This document shows positions 49,373 to 61,669 of a DNA stretch of 64,000 nt, piece by piece. The notes below the pieces were generated by a model. The model was not told the origin of the DNA, made no database searches, and saw only the letters and a list, made by a program, of their open reading frames with translations. The position numbers were made by a program, and so were the translations under genes. Origin of the DNA: Prunus persica (lineage: Eukaryota > Streptophyta > Magnoliopsida > Rosales > Rosaceae); contig NC_034016.1 of NCBI RefSeq assembly GCF_000346465.2, positions 10,120,027 to 10,184,026 on the forward strand. The letters run 5' to 3'. Each line of letters starts with the position of its first letter. Position 1 is the stretch's first letter.

Positions 49373-52090
49373 TGGGCCTCGTTTGAGAATTTTTTTTTTT
49401 GTTGCCAAAAATCGGTATCACTTTAAAATTAAGCAGTTTAAGGTATTTGGTAAGAATAAAATATGCTGATTATTTTAAAAAGCAATGGACTCCTGATAGC
49501 AGCTTTTAAAAGCAGCCTATAGGTTGCTTTTGAAAGCTACTAATTTAACAAGAAGCAGAGAATAGCCTTTATTGAATTTTTTTCAATTCCCATAATACCA
49601 TCATTAATTTTTTTTAAATGACATCATCTACTTCCTCCACCACCATCACCACCTCACCTCCACAACTCAATCACCACCACCACCTCCACCTCCACCACTA
49701 TCACTACCACCACTGCCATCACTACCCACCACCTCCATCTGCACTACATCCACCACCACCACCTTCATTACCACTACCACTACCACTACCACTACCACCA
49801 CCTCCACTACCATCAGTACCACCACCTCCTCCACCACCCACATAAGGAAACCTTAGGATATTTTAGATTCATTAAGCCACAAAGATGAGATTACACTTAA
49901 TCTCTAGGCAACAGAAGCAAAGATTAAAACTTTGAGCTTAAAAATAAAATCTAACCTAAGTATCTTTAGGCCTAAAGGGATTAAAGCACTTAGATACCTT
50001 TACAAACTACTAGAGAGAGAGTAGAGAATTATTTATACCTTTGTAGTACTACCTTGAGCAAAGCTCAAGGTTGATCACCCATGGAGGGCCTTCACCAAAT
50101 GATTCTCCAAAAGAAAGCCACCCAAATATTTGGCCTGTAACTTCATACACACCAAATGAAGAGGATGGAGGAGGAGATGAAGGACCACAAGGAGGTGGAG
50201 GTGTTAATACCTCTTCTTGTATGGCCGGCCATGGTGGAGGGGAGGGAGGAGCATGGTGTAGCCTCCTTAACCTCCCATCATCCAAAACCCTAAGATGACT
50301 CAATCTCATAGCTATGTATTTATGGGCAATAACATTTTAAGTTGGGTCACCCATGACCTATATTCAACTTAAAATGACCCATGTGTGTCACATAAATGGG
50401 TCAAACCCATTAGCTTCACCATATGGACGAAATTGCCTTCTTATTGGGCCTTTTGGGCCTTTGTGGTTATGTTGACACATTCAACTTATGCCACATGCCC
50501 AATGGGCTTTGAGCCTCTAAAACTAATTTTAGGCTCAATACAATTCTCGAGCCTTGATTAATTAATTAATCTCTATTAACTAATTAATCATTGCTCATCA
50601 TCTCTTAATTAATTTTCCATCTCTTACCTTTATGGGTGCATGATCTGTTAGGTTCTAATCGGCGAGGCAATGGGCGATTCAGACTTTTCCTTAATTGATT
50701 GTGATTTAAAATCCCTTTTTTAATTCTCCCTATTATGAGGACCCATTTATGACATGTCCTCAGGGCTTCCACAAACCGTGAGTGATGTCTAGCAACATGT
50801 CACGGTTACTCAAGCCAATATAGAATAAGATGGAAAACCTATTCAGCTGGAATTACGATGTAATACGGTCATTCTCTAACTTATTGCTCTTGGTCACATC
50901 ATTAGGGTACCAAAAACATGTCAAGCCTAATGTGAACTCCAAGCTTATATGACTCATACAAGTATGATTAGAATCACCATTCTGAATCATACCTAGTGTT
51001 TCGGCCGAAGACTCCCGAATCATATCGTCAGAGCATTCTCCATCTTTACTGAAGGTAGAGATCCCTTGTTGTACACTCACCTGCCTCCATGGATTGATCA
51101 TGAACCCGAACTATACCATAGAGTCATGTCCTTGAGATAACCCAACTATTTAGTATAATTCAAGATCCACAATGTTTTCACAAGACAACTGTGGTGTCTC
51201 AAATCGAGGAATAATTTTACATTATTGCAACTATGGAGATCTTGTTGACATGTAAGTAAAACTTCCATACAAGATCTCTCGGTTGATCGCGTTCAGTGAA
51301 TTCACTATCTAATGAACACTTATACACTTATCTTAGTATCTCTACACAAATAACTTGAGACTAGTCATCCTCCCAATTAAGTAGATACAATGTATACTGA
51401 TCTTTACGGATTGTCAGTGCCTAGTTAAACGATCCTATGCTTAGGAATTGTTTAGGGTGTGAGTTATAGGGAAAAGTCTCATGGACCTAACTTATTTAGA
51501 TCGCTTTTTGCATCTCACCGCCCATGGACTTGTCGTTTAGGTAAATAACTATTAATGAGACTATAACCTAAATCAACATAATTGCCCTTATCATTTATCG
51601 TAAAAGGTAATGAAATATCTTTAAAGTTACATCACATGTTTGGCTTTATGGCATATTTCCAACACCCACAACCGCCACCACCACCACAACCACAACCACC
51701 AAATCCACCTCCACCTATACCACCACTACTACCACCAACTCCACTACCATCACTACGACGACGACCACCACCACCACCACCACACCGCCATTACCACATA
51801 GTTAGCAAATAACACTTTCAATATCATGTCCATTTTAGTCATTATCAACTGTTACAATAGTTTTATATTAAAATTTACCAACAACATCATGTCCATTTTA
51901 GTCATTATTTATAGTTACAACAGTTTTATATTAAAATTTACCAAATGGCTTCGACATTGCTTTTTATACTAACAGCACTTTAAAAATATTGTTTACCAAA
52001 CATGAAATTGCTTTACTTTACAACTCATTATTTTCAAAGCAAGCAGCTCTTTTAAAAAGTGACAACAATCGCTTACTGGCCTAGGGAATG
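49373..52090. mobile_element. hAT-like non-autonomous element with CCACCA-rich core, split by a copia solo LTR
   Basis: The left arm (GGCCTCGTTTGAGAA, then AAAAGCAGCCTATAGG-type text, 49373-49617) is the reverse complement of the MITE fragment at 14235-14505. The right arm (about 51800-52080; ACCAAACATGAAATTGCTTT, CAAGCAGCTC) is its degenerate inverted partner. Between them is a (CCACCA)-rich tract, now in two parts (49630-49841 and 51665-51785). The frames there (runs of His and Pro) are low-complexity, not genes. Outer ends are approximate. Confidence 0.52.
49842..51664 (-). mobile_element. Solo LTR of an Angela-like Ty1/copia element
   Basis: On the minus strand it starts TGTTGGAAATATGCC, the LTR start known from Angela/BARE-type copia elements. 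It splits a CCACCA tract, with CCCAC on both sides (49837-49841 and 51665-51669). The length, about 1.8 kb, fits that family. The distal end (ATAAGGAAACC on the plus strand) lacks the expected TG, so that boundary may be off by a few bases. No internal domain is present. Confidence 0.6.
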
Positions 52091-53280
52091 TTGGGCCTCG
52101 CCAAAGAAGGTTCATGTTGGTTTTGCCAAGTGTTTTGGTCGGTTGTTTATGCTAACTTGATCATAAAGGGTGCAACTAGTGAGTTAAAACATCGGGTCGA
52201 TCATCAACTTGGTCAGGTATGATGGGACTAGGTGGCGAGGTCTTTGCTGAAGTGTTATCTATGTGGCATCATGCTAATGGTCAATTGGCTCGGATAAGAT
52301 TATGTCTCAAACAATAGGGGTAAAATTTACAAGTTAATCCAAACTATGGCCTCTTGTCGGACAATGTGACATAGTTTGAATCACATGTTTAATTAAGAAT
52401 TTATTTCATTGATTATGTGTATAGGTTTTTCATGAGTTTGTGTATGAGTTTGTAGAGTCTTATAAGTTCACGTACCAATTTGAAATGATGTAAAATTTAG
52501 GAAGGTTTTGATGCAATAAACTCTTAATAAAAATTACATAATGACCCAAAACATATTGTAAGAAGTTTGACAAAAATGAGAAAAGAATATGTGTAAGAAA
52601 AGAAAACGACCCTAATCACCTCAATTGATGTGTATGTTCTCTTTTCCACTCCACCAAATAAAAACTTACGTGTGTGTATGTATATATAGGAATATTATTG
52701 TAGTGATATTTCAAGTTAATAACACATTATTCTTCGTTTTAATTAATTTTTTTATATGATCGTGTGTTATTGACTTGAGATATCATTATATTTCTCCGTT
52801 GCATTACCTCCATTGAGTGATTGAGTGATTGAGATGATGTCCATCAATTAAGCATTAGCTAATATCCCAATTAAAAACACTAAATTTGTAGCTGAAGATG
52901 TGAACAGTGAATTCTTCACATCCCGAGAATTTGAACGGTAGAGAGCATGGCATGGTACGAGGGTACAACCATGCCATCATTCTTGCTCTGTCATACGACA
53001 TGACTCTCTGTACGGAAAAGCAAACCTCACCCACATTAACTAATAAAAATAAAATAAAAACAAACGAAATAATAATTTCGCTATATTAGTTAGGCAAGAG
53101 ACCAACCACACAGACACAGCCAGTCCACTACCGTCCATTTTCCATTAAATTCCCTTCACCTTTTTAAAATAAGAAAAAGTAAATAAATATCATCTGAGGG
53201 AGATACATAGATATTGCAGAGATGAGAGAACCTTTTGTTTGGCCTCAAAAGGAATCTTAACTTTTCTTGAACTAGGTCAC
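52091..53280. other. Spacer upstream of the MADS gene
   Basis: No gene supported. The final several hundred bases are likely distal promoter. Confidence 0.35.
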
Positions 53281-53286
53281 TCTCTC

Positions 53287-53327
<41 letters not shown>

Positions 53328-53916
53328 ATCATTGGTGACTTTCTTTCTATCTGGCTCTTGTGGGAAAGTGTCAACGGCACTAAATACGACGTATGTAAAG
53401 AAAAGAGGTAAAGAATATTTGAAATGAAATCAGAAGCAAAAATATATAAACGTTTTCTGAGAATCTCACTGGAATTTGCAGACACAATGAGTTAATTGGA
53501 TTGGTAGAGATACATATCAGTTGCTAGGGTTGTTTTTCTCCTTCTGTTTTCCTATTGGGTTTTCTAAGATTTTCTTCTTTGAATCTAGCTAGGGTTAGTT
53601 TTGAAAGGTGCAAGCTGGCTCTAACACCACTTTAATCTTTTTTATGTTCTTTTTTTTGCTCTTACCGAAAACCTATGATCTTTGTTCTTCTCTCTCCAGA
53701 TACCATTTTTTCCCACTCTGTAGATTTCCATTTACAGAAGTACGACGCTGTCTCCACCACAATACCAATTATCCCTCAAGCTTTGATTGATTTGATTTGC
53801 TCTAAATAGTATTTTATTTATTTATTTATTTGTATATTTGTTTGTTTTTTCTTTCTATTTCTGGGTTTAGGTAAGTACTATTTGATTTTTTATTTATTTC
53901 TGGTTCTTTTGTTTCT

Positions 53917-53949
<33 letters not shown>

Positions 53950-54237
53950 TCCCATATGTCCAGAAACTCACTTCCTCTTTCTAGTTTTGTTCAAATGGTT
54001 TGATTTATATGATGGGGTATCTTTAATTTCCCTTTTTTCATTCCACATTTACTCAGAATAATCGACCCTCTCTAGATTTAGTTGGATCTGAAACTTCATT
54101 AATTTTATTATGTAGTCTCTCTCTCTCTCTCTCTCTCTCTATGTGTGTGTGTATATATATATATATAGTTTGTGTATGACCGTTTGATAATGAAGTGATT
54201 TTATGTGAAGGGGTTTCTGCATTTTCCTTGTAATTAA
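53281..54237 (+). promoter_or_regulatory. 5' leader/promoter region of the MADS-box gene with CT tracts
   Basis: (CT)n runs at 53289-53323, 53919-53942 and 54116-54140 precede the ATG. GGTTTAG followed by GTAAGTAC at about 53879-53887 is a good 5' splice site, so a leader intron is possible. This is inference without transcript data. Confidence 0.4.
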
Positions 54238-57200
54238 ATGACGAGGAGGAAAATCCAGATCAAGAAGATTGACAACACAACGGCGAGGCAGGTGACGTTT
54301 TCGAAGAGGAGGAGAGGGCTTTTCAAGAAAGCCCAGGAGCTCTCTACTCTCTGTGATGCTGAGATTGCTCTTGTAGTCTTCTCAGCTACTGGGAAGCTCT
54401 TTGAATACACCAGCTCCAGGTATTTTTCTTTATCATAATTAATATAAATATACTCAAAGTACCAAAAGAATTAACATAATTATTTTTCTCTTTTTAATCT
54501 GTAGACAGTACATCCTAAGTACATATATGTATATATGGAAGAGATGCTGATGGGGAGAATGATAAAATAAAAATTAAATACGTACGAGGTACTATAAGCT
54601 TGGTTATTATAGTTTCTGCTGACAATGAATAAAAAATATATATCTTCGTTAATCTTTCAACCAATCATCACCATGAATAGAAAAAAGGTTTAATTAGAGG
54701 AGTAATTACTATAGAAGCAGTTTAATTAAAGAAGACAATTAAGGAGTACCAAATACTTAATTAAAACTTTTATTCTTTCTAAAATTATTAATCTAAATAA
54801 ACACTTCGCAAAGGTCTACAGGCAACTATAAAATTAAGATGATTACAAACAAGAGAAGGATTTGAAGTAGGAACCATATGTAAGATCATATAAATGATCT
54901 TTGTATTCACTGCTCTCCAACTAGTGTTGTAATCTTGTGTCTCTAATATGACCACACATTCTATGCTCAGATTTATTCATTTAGTATTTTCATTGTCATT
55001 GGTCTTAACTCTTAAGATCATGTTTAATAACTTTAACTCATAGTAGACGATGGGCTCGTTTGGGAGTGATTCTGGATGGGCCAGAATCACTTCTGGGGGG
55101 AAACACCTCCCATGTCTCATGTGCTTCTCCATATAATAATTTTTAGTGATTTTAAGTGATTCCGAGGAGAAGCACTTCTCTTGTGCTTCTCCATAAAATC
55201 ACTCAAAGTGATTCTCCATAGAAGTGCTTTGTGGTCTAGCTAGAATAACTCCCAAACGAGCCTAAGTTATGTTCTTATATAATGATTATATAAACCTAGC
55301 TAGACCAGACCTATATATATAATCACAATAGTTCTTGAAATTATATTACTTGCTAAGATTGTGACAGCTTGAATAATGTGCCAACGATCAAACTACTATA
55401 TACATGCAATCACAATATAAAATTACAGAATTTATTACACAATACAAACATAAAATATGCAAGTTTTCATTGAAATGCAGACTAATTGAATTTGATTTTC
55501 TTTTCATGTGTAAAGCGTGCAACAAGTAATTGAAAGGCATGGCTTGCTTTCTTCCAATTATGACCAGTTGAATCAACCATCTCTTGAGCTGCAGGTATAT
55601 ATATGTATGATGTTGTCGATTACTACTTCTCTTTAGCAATGTCTTTCTTTGTCTTAGATGACCAAATGACATGTTTTCTATATAATTTAATATATAAAAA
55701 ATAAAATAAAAAAACAAAAACGAAACTTAAACATTTGTCGATTTAAAATCATTCCTTCATTTCGGAAAATGGCAGGATTTCTAGGGCCTTCGACTCTCAT
55801 GCACATTCACTAGATTTTTTCTTCTTTTGAAATCATTACAATCAAAGAGTAAATGTGGTCATTTTGTAGTAAATCAAAGATTCTAACAAGACAACTTATA
55901 ACCTTGAAAACCAAGTAGTAATACCATCCATGGAACAAACATCCTCCTTTAAACTTGACATCACCAGCTCTGAAAGATAGTGACATGTCAGTAGTGCCTA
56001 GCAGATACCTCAAAACCCACTTCACTGCCACAAATCAGCATTCTCAACGCTTTCAGCAACTGCTACATTACTTTTGGTGTTCAAGGTCATGTAAGAGTCC
56101 CTAACTTCTTCCCATGAGCCGGAACCAAAGCTCGTTTCGAAGCTTTTCAACAATTATGGGAGAAAGTCATTACACATCCTTAACTATCCAACTGACCCAT
56201 AAATAAAATGTCTTCTTCAAACCTAAAATGTCTAACATCATGCAATGTCCATATAGAACTGGTAGGTAGCTTGATATGCACATTACCCCTTCCCACAATG
56301 TCCAAGGGTTCATCATCAGCAAGATATACCTTCCCAAAGTTTCATTTCATAAGTTTCTTCATGATTTCATGATGTGGTGAAGAATGAAATGAAGCTCCCC
56401 AATAAAAAAAATGCAAGATTCCAATGGGCTATCAACACTCAAACTTATAGTGCCCTCAATGAATCCAATGGAGTTGGCTCCTTGTGATTCACTCTTGAAA
56501 GCCCTATAGTTCATATGACCGATCACAGTGACAACAACCATATAGAACCATTTACCAGATATTGATTTACTTCTTCCCTTACATGGACCTCTGGATTTTG
56601 ATCTAGCCCGATAACTTGAGTTTCCGCCAATTGATCTAGCTCTCGATCATGTATTGAGTGCAGCTTTAGGTTATTCTTTTTTGTTTTCTTTAAGTCTTAT
56701 TTCTTCGCTTAGAATGATATGAAGATCCTCAGTGAATACCCTAAACCCTAATACATCTCAGAGAAAGCTTCCATCAATTCAGCAGAATTGTCTTCACGCA
56801 CAAAACGTGAAGCCTCACCGCATTTGTGAGAGTTAACAGAATAGCCCCAAAAGCCATAGCGTCAACCTCTTCCCAGTCTTATACTGTCATACTCTCATGC
56901 TTTTCCCAGAAAAAGGAGATGAAATTTCCTATGCTTTAGGTAATCATCAATCAGCTACCTCCATAGCACAAATTATCTGCCCTCGAACTTGTTTAATACT
57001 TTCCTCTTAAGAGCCTTTAAGTTCATCTTTCCCACTCAAGCCTGAAATTTTGATATCAGTTGTTAGGAAACTGAGTCATTGATCTCCTATAAATGACAAG
57101 TGCAAAACAATATAAATGAGATCAAAAAACACAAAAGTAAACTACAAAAGAGTTTACAAGGTTTACTCAATATCAACTACGTGGTTGATTGCTACGAGAT

Positions 57201-60144
57201 TATCACTATAGAAGAAGAAAGTGAAACAATTACAAACAATCAAGTGTTTTCCCCACTCACTCGTTAAAGTATGAAATCGATGCTTCCACCAATCAACTCT
57301 CACCTTCATCTCATCGGCGGGTCACAAGATCAACGATATGGCTTCCTAAAAGTCTTATTTTATCAAGTAACTTTAATTAGCATTATATGGGTAGGAATGG
57401 GAAGCAAATGAGGAATCAAATCACAAGTAGGGGAAAGCAAAACATGTAATTCGTGGAGCATTCGCTCACCAAGATTAGGTGACTGGACTCAAAACAGAAC
57501 CTTGAAGATGTCCGAAGTTTGAATCCGTTCTCTCCCCTAACAAAAAATAAAAGAAAGAATGATTAATCACATGAAAATTTCTAAACAACTTCAATAAAAT
57601 ATAGTACTTCTAGCCTAAACAGGTGGAAATAATTACTGATGATAACAACGAATGAAAATTCATCTTTGTTGGCAGTAATTTCAAAGATTAATGCGTAGTA
57701 TATGAAGAGTTATCATTTGGAGAGTTTAACTATTATTAATCTAGTTTATTTAATAAGTGCATGAGTTAGCGGGATCAATGAAGAGTTTCTTTTATGAGTT
57801 AGTATTAAACTAAAGTTCTGTTTGGGAGTACTTTTGGAAGAGCTAAAAGCGCTTTGTGACAACGAAAACCACTTCTGACAGTGTTTGGCATAAAAGTTTA
57901 GAAGTACTTTATGGAGAAGCACATGCTATGTGCTTCTTCAGTGAGCACTCCCAAGTGCTTCTTCAGTGGAATTTCTTCTGAAAATTTCAACATCTTTATG
58001 AGCAAAAGTACTTACTAGAGGAGCAGTCCCAAACGAGCCCTAAGTTAGTGAGTTTAAGTGGTTAGGTTAAAAGAAGACCTTTAAACAAGGCTTGCTTTTG
58101 TTATTTGTGAGAGTGAAGAAGTGTATGAGTTGAAAAAATATAGATTATTTGTATCGAAAGTTTTAAGTAGAAATGAGTTTTCTTGAGTATAGGAGCTCTA
58201 TGTAGGGTTTTACTGCTGTTTCTTTAATTTGTTGTTATGCTTCTACACATTAAACACATTTTATATTTCTGCGCTGTGCATATTTTCCAAATCCACCAAA
58301 AATCTTTGAGTTTGGTGATCCATTTACAAGAGGGAAACGTAGTATTTTTACTTTCCAGACTGCTTCTACATCTTTCATATGAAATTATTTTTCTGAAGAA
58401 AAAAAAAAATTCATTGAACTGCAGTCCTTTGGTATGTCTCAGCTTGAGAGCAGTACTTCCGCCGCATTGAGCAAGGAAATTGCGGAGAGTACACATGAGC
58501 TAAGGTATACAACGGCATCCATAATTACTGTTTATAAGTTGGGATTTAAATGTACATCACTCTGGCAACAATAAGGGGTGCCTCCTACAACAGGAAGCTA
58601 ATGGGAGAAGAGCTCCAAGAACTAAACATGAAAGAGTTGCAGGAACTAGAGAAACTGCTCGGATCAGGATTGAGGCGTGTTAGAGATGCAAAGGTTTGTT
58701 TTTCTCTCAGTTTGGTTGATTTGTTAATTTTTGTGGCTTTTAGAAATTCTTCAACATACCCTTGCATATAAACATTTTGTGATTCAGGGTGAATTTTTTC
58801 TGAAGGAGATCACCTCTCTTAAGTGGAAGGTCAGATATGAAACCTTATTTTTTTTTTTCCTTTCAAGGAATTTTGCGCCAAAGTTTGAATTTATGGCTAT
58901 CTCCATGCATGATTAACACTGATTTTCCAATACATTTGCTGTAAATAATGAGATGATGATAATAAAAAAAGTACAAAATATTTCAATGATATTGAGACAA
59001 GTTGCTGAGATCTATAAATACATGGCATAGAGCAATTACACAAGTGAGAAAAGGTGAGAAAATAACTAGGATTTCATTTGGATATACTGATTTGGGGGAG
59101 ATTTAGAGGTGTAATTAACAAATACTAGTGGAGATAATGTGTAATTTTGATAGTGTATTTATTAAAATTGTTTCAATAATAGAGGCGTAATTAAAACTTT
59201 AACAAAATAAATTGACAAATAGGGATGTCTTTACATATGATACAGATAAAGTTTTAATTGCGGGATTCCTCAAATGGATGTTTTGTTTAATGTACTCTAC
59301 ATTGTAATTCGATAATTCAAACCGTCTATCTCATACGTCTCTATTAAAAAATAATTCTTACAAAAAAACTCAGACAAATTGGAAACCAACATAATGTGTA
59401 CCTCCGGTGTGGTGCAACATTTGTTGGCACTAAGAGTAAACTTTCCTAATAATTTCTCTCCTCCTCCACCGTACTCTTGTATTCGCAGGGATCCCAAATG
59501 ATGCAAGAAAACAAGCGATTGAAGCAGGTAATGGTAACTTTATGACCCTCCTGGAGAGCTTCTAGTGATCTTAGATGATGATAGGAACGGCTTTGATTCA
59601 ATTTCTTTAAGTTTACTTCTTGTTTTTTTCTTTTCCAATTAGTGATGATGAATGTCTTCTTGGCACAGATGGCAAACCGACAGGTCCAAACACTTGAACT
59701 TGAACAAGGCCAATCCTCCGAGCCAATAGGCGATTTCATCCATTCATATCCTTCTCAAGACCACGACAGCTCTGACACTTCTCTCAAGTTGGGGTTAGTT
59801 TATTCCACTCGCTTTTCGTAGAAGATTTCTGAAGTTAATTTAGAATCCAAGACAAGATTTGGGTTCTAATTCTTATTTATGTAATAGTGTACTAAACATT
59901 TCTAACTACATTAATGTAATGGCTACAATAGTTCAACTCATCGAAGAATATTTGTTTACTTTGTCAATCTTACCGCTTGTGCTTTGAAGCTCCGAAGCGG
60001 TTTTGATTATCGGAAAGTGCTTTTAGCCCTTCTGATTTAAAACTAGTGCCAAACAGATTCTAGGTGAAAAGATATATGCTTCTATTTGCCTATAAAAGCT
60101 TTTCTCTTACACCATGCAGGCAAGCTTTTCCTAACGGGATATGA
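54238..60144 (+). CDS. MIKC-type MADS-box transcription factor, SVP/AGL24/JOINTLESS clade, complete
   Basis: A nuclear DNA-binding protein for CArG boxes; relatives control flowering time, inflorescence identity or bud dormancy. Exons: 54238-54419, 55516-55594, 58443-58504, 58594-58693, 58788-58829, 59489-59527, 59669-59793, 60120-60144; 217 residues. Exon sizes (182, 79, 62, 100, 42, 39, 125, 25) follow the MIKC pattern. The MADS domain (residues 1-60) reads [10 protein letters not shown], then [20 protein letters not shown] and [13 protein letters not shown]. The I region has [20 protein letters not shown]. The K domain follows ([37 protein letters not shown]). The C-terminus holds [10 protein letters not shown] and SSDTSLKLG, the last matching the SVP-type LRLG end. 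It is not clearly a DAM (dormancy) paralogue. Intron 2 is 2.85 kb and carries transposon debris. Confidence 0.94.
55053..55262. mobile_element. hAT-like MITE in intron 1 of the MADS gene
   Basis: Ends GGCTCGTTTGGGAGT and ACTCCCAAACGAGCC are perfect 15-bp inverted repeats spanning 210 bp. The interior also folds on itself (AGAAGCACTTCTC). No clear target duplication. Confidence 0.82.
55800..57060 (-). pseudogene. Antisense copia relic in intron 2 of the MADS gene
   Basis: Minus-strand pieces: a gag-like stretch (about 56990-56700, [14 protein letters not shown]), a protease/linker piece (about 56330-56080, [42 protein letters not shown]) and an RNase H piece (56031-55930, [17 protein letters not shown]). 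Integrase and reverse transcriptase are deleted between 56060 and 56030. Stops are frequent. Confidence 0.75.
57816..58042. mobile_element. hAT-like MITE in intron 2 of the MADS gene
   Basis: Ends TTCTGTTTGGGAGTAC and CAGTCCCAAACGAGCCC are imperfect inverted repeats of the same terminal type as the MITE at 55053. Internal AGAAGCAC/GTGCTTCT motifs recur. A fragment of the same family (GTGCTTTTAGCCCTTCTGAT) is at about 60017-60036 in intron 7. Confidence 0.68.
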
Positions 60145-60554
60145 CCGATGGAAAGCTCATGAGGAGCAAATCAGTTGAATTATCTCTTGTTGAAGAAGAC
60201 AAGTCGCAGTACATATATATTTATTCAAGACCAAAGCTTACAGCCTTGAATATATAATAAGCTCGCATATATAAGTCATTTGTTTTTACAATTTGATATT
60301 TAGCCTAAAGATGAGTAGTTGAATATTATTGTTAGTTTCCAGGCCTATGTATGTAGTTAAGTTTTACCCTACTTCTGTAATAACTGAAAGTATGTAAACA
60401 GTGGAAGGTGTTAACCCTATTTTCGCTTGGAAAAATTTGTTTAAGCAACAGTATAACATAAATGTAAGAGAGAGAGATGTGCTTATTTTCTGTACTAAAA
60501 GAAGGTTGTCATATTTTATAGAATTAATAAAATAAATGTAAGAGAGAGAGAATG
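60145..60554 (+). other. MADS gene 3' region
   Basis: AT-rich sequence after the TGA at 60142-60144. Candidate AATAAA-like signals lie near 60527. No other gene. Confidence 0.45.
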
Positions 60555-61076
60555 GATGGCAATATTACCCACGGGTTAGGGTTCGTGGGACTTCGGGGCA
60601 GGGATGGGAATAGAAATTGGGAATGGGATGGGTTTGACGAAATTTTTGGGTATGATCTTTGGGGCGGGGCAGGAATGGCATTGATCTCCAACCCGGACCT
60701 GCCCTGTTTAGAATATATATATATATATATATATATATTATTTATTTTTCATATGAATATCTTGCTAAATGGCATTTAACTTTGTCCATGACTCTCACCA
60801 AATTTTATGTTACAGATTATTACATTACATATTTAATTCAATGACAAAAAATTGTAAGTCTAAAACAGAACTTTTGTTACTTTTTTCTTATTAAACTTAC
60901 ATTTTTTATTGATATTTTTGCAATGGGCGGGGGCGGGGATTCGTTCCCTAATGAAGGTGGAGATGGAAAATCCTCGATTTCAAAATTACGAGTATGAAGG
61001 CGGGAATGAGGAAAGAAAACTTAACGGGGATGGGGATGGGAATGACATACCCATCCCCAATTTGCCCCGTTGCCAT

Positions 61077-61077
<1 letters not shown>
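60555..61077. mobile_element. Non-autonomous DNA transposon with GATGGCAA ends
   Basis: It starts GATGGCAATATTACCC and ends CCCCGTTGCCATC. G-rich subterminal text on the left (GGGGCAGGGATGGGAATAG) and its inverted C-rich counterpart on the right (CCCATCCCCAATTTGCCCCG) make a long imperfect TIR. An (AT)n run lies inside and GA repeats flank both ends, which hides any target duplication. Confidence 0.55.

Positions 61078-61078
<1 letters not shown>

Positions 61079-61139
<61 letters not shown>
61079..61139 (+). repeat. (GA)n microsatellite
   Basis: About 30 uninterrupted GA units directly after the GATGGCAA element. The RERERE/LSLSLS frames are artefacts. Confidence 0.97.
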
Positions 61140-61140
<1 letters not shown>

Positions 61141-61651
61141 ATTTCCGTTGAGGCCTATTTGCATGTTTGTATACCTCATAGAGGCCCATCAACATTAACT
61201 TTGTGGCCCTTGAAATGGAATGATGTCCATAACCATAGTGATCGAAACGTATGAGCTATCCAAACAAGGGTCATTTTTGGGACTTTTGATATCCTATTCA
61301 AGTAGGGAATTCAAAAACTTAGGTTTTAGGATTCTCAAATTCATTTCTTAAGATTCAAAAATTTGTTTAGTATGTAATTTAAAAACTATTTCTAGAAAAA
61401 AAAAATCTAAAAAAATTGATTTGTTCTGTTTTCAAGCGTTTGGGTATTTTTAAGTTTGGACTTTTAAAATTGGGACTATCAAACGAATTTTTTAGATTTT
61501 AGACTCAAATTATGTTTTTAAATTTAAAATTTTGAATTCAAATAGAATACTAAACAAGCCATATGATCTTTTGCCGAACAATGTAAATCTCATCTTTCAA
61601 TTTAAGATTTTACTTCATTAATGGTTTAGTGTGAATAGTTAACAACATAAC
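61140..61651. other. Spacer, no gene seen
   Basis: AT-rich. 61270-61560 has a loosely inverted AATTCAAAA/TTTTGAATT structure that may be a decayed MITE. Confidence 0.35.
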
Positions 61652-61669
61652 TACTACAAAAAAGCAAAA

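Noticed and set aside
49618..49845. 75-codon His/Pro-rich frame
   Set aside because: Low-complexity CCACCA tract inside a MITE-like element.
50049..50309. 86-codon Pro-rich minus frame
   Set aside because: Inside the Angela-like LTR, with no counterpart or motif.
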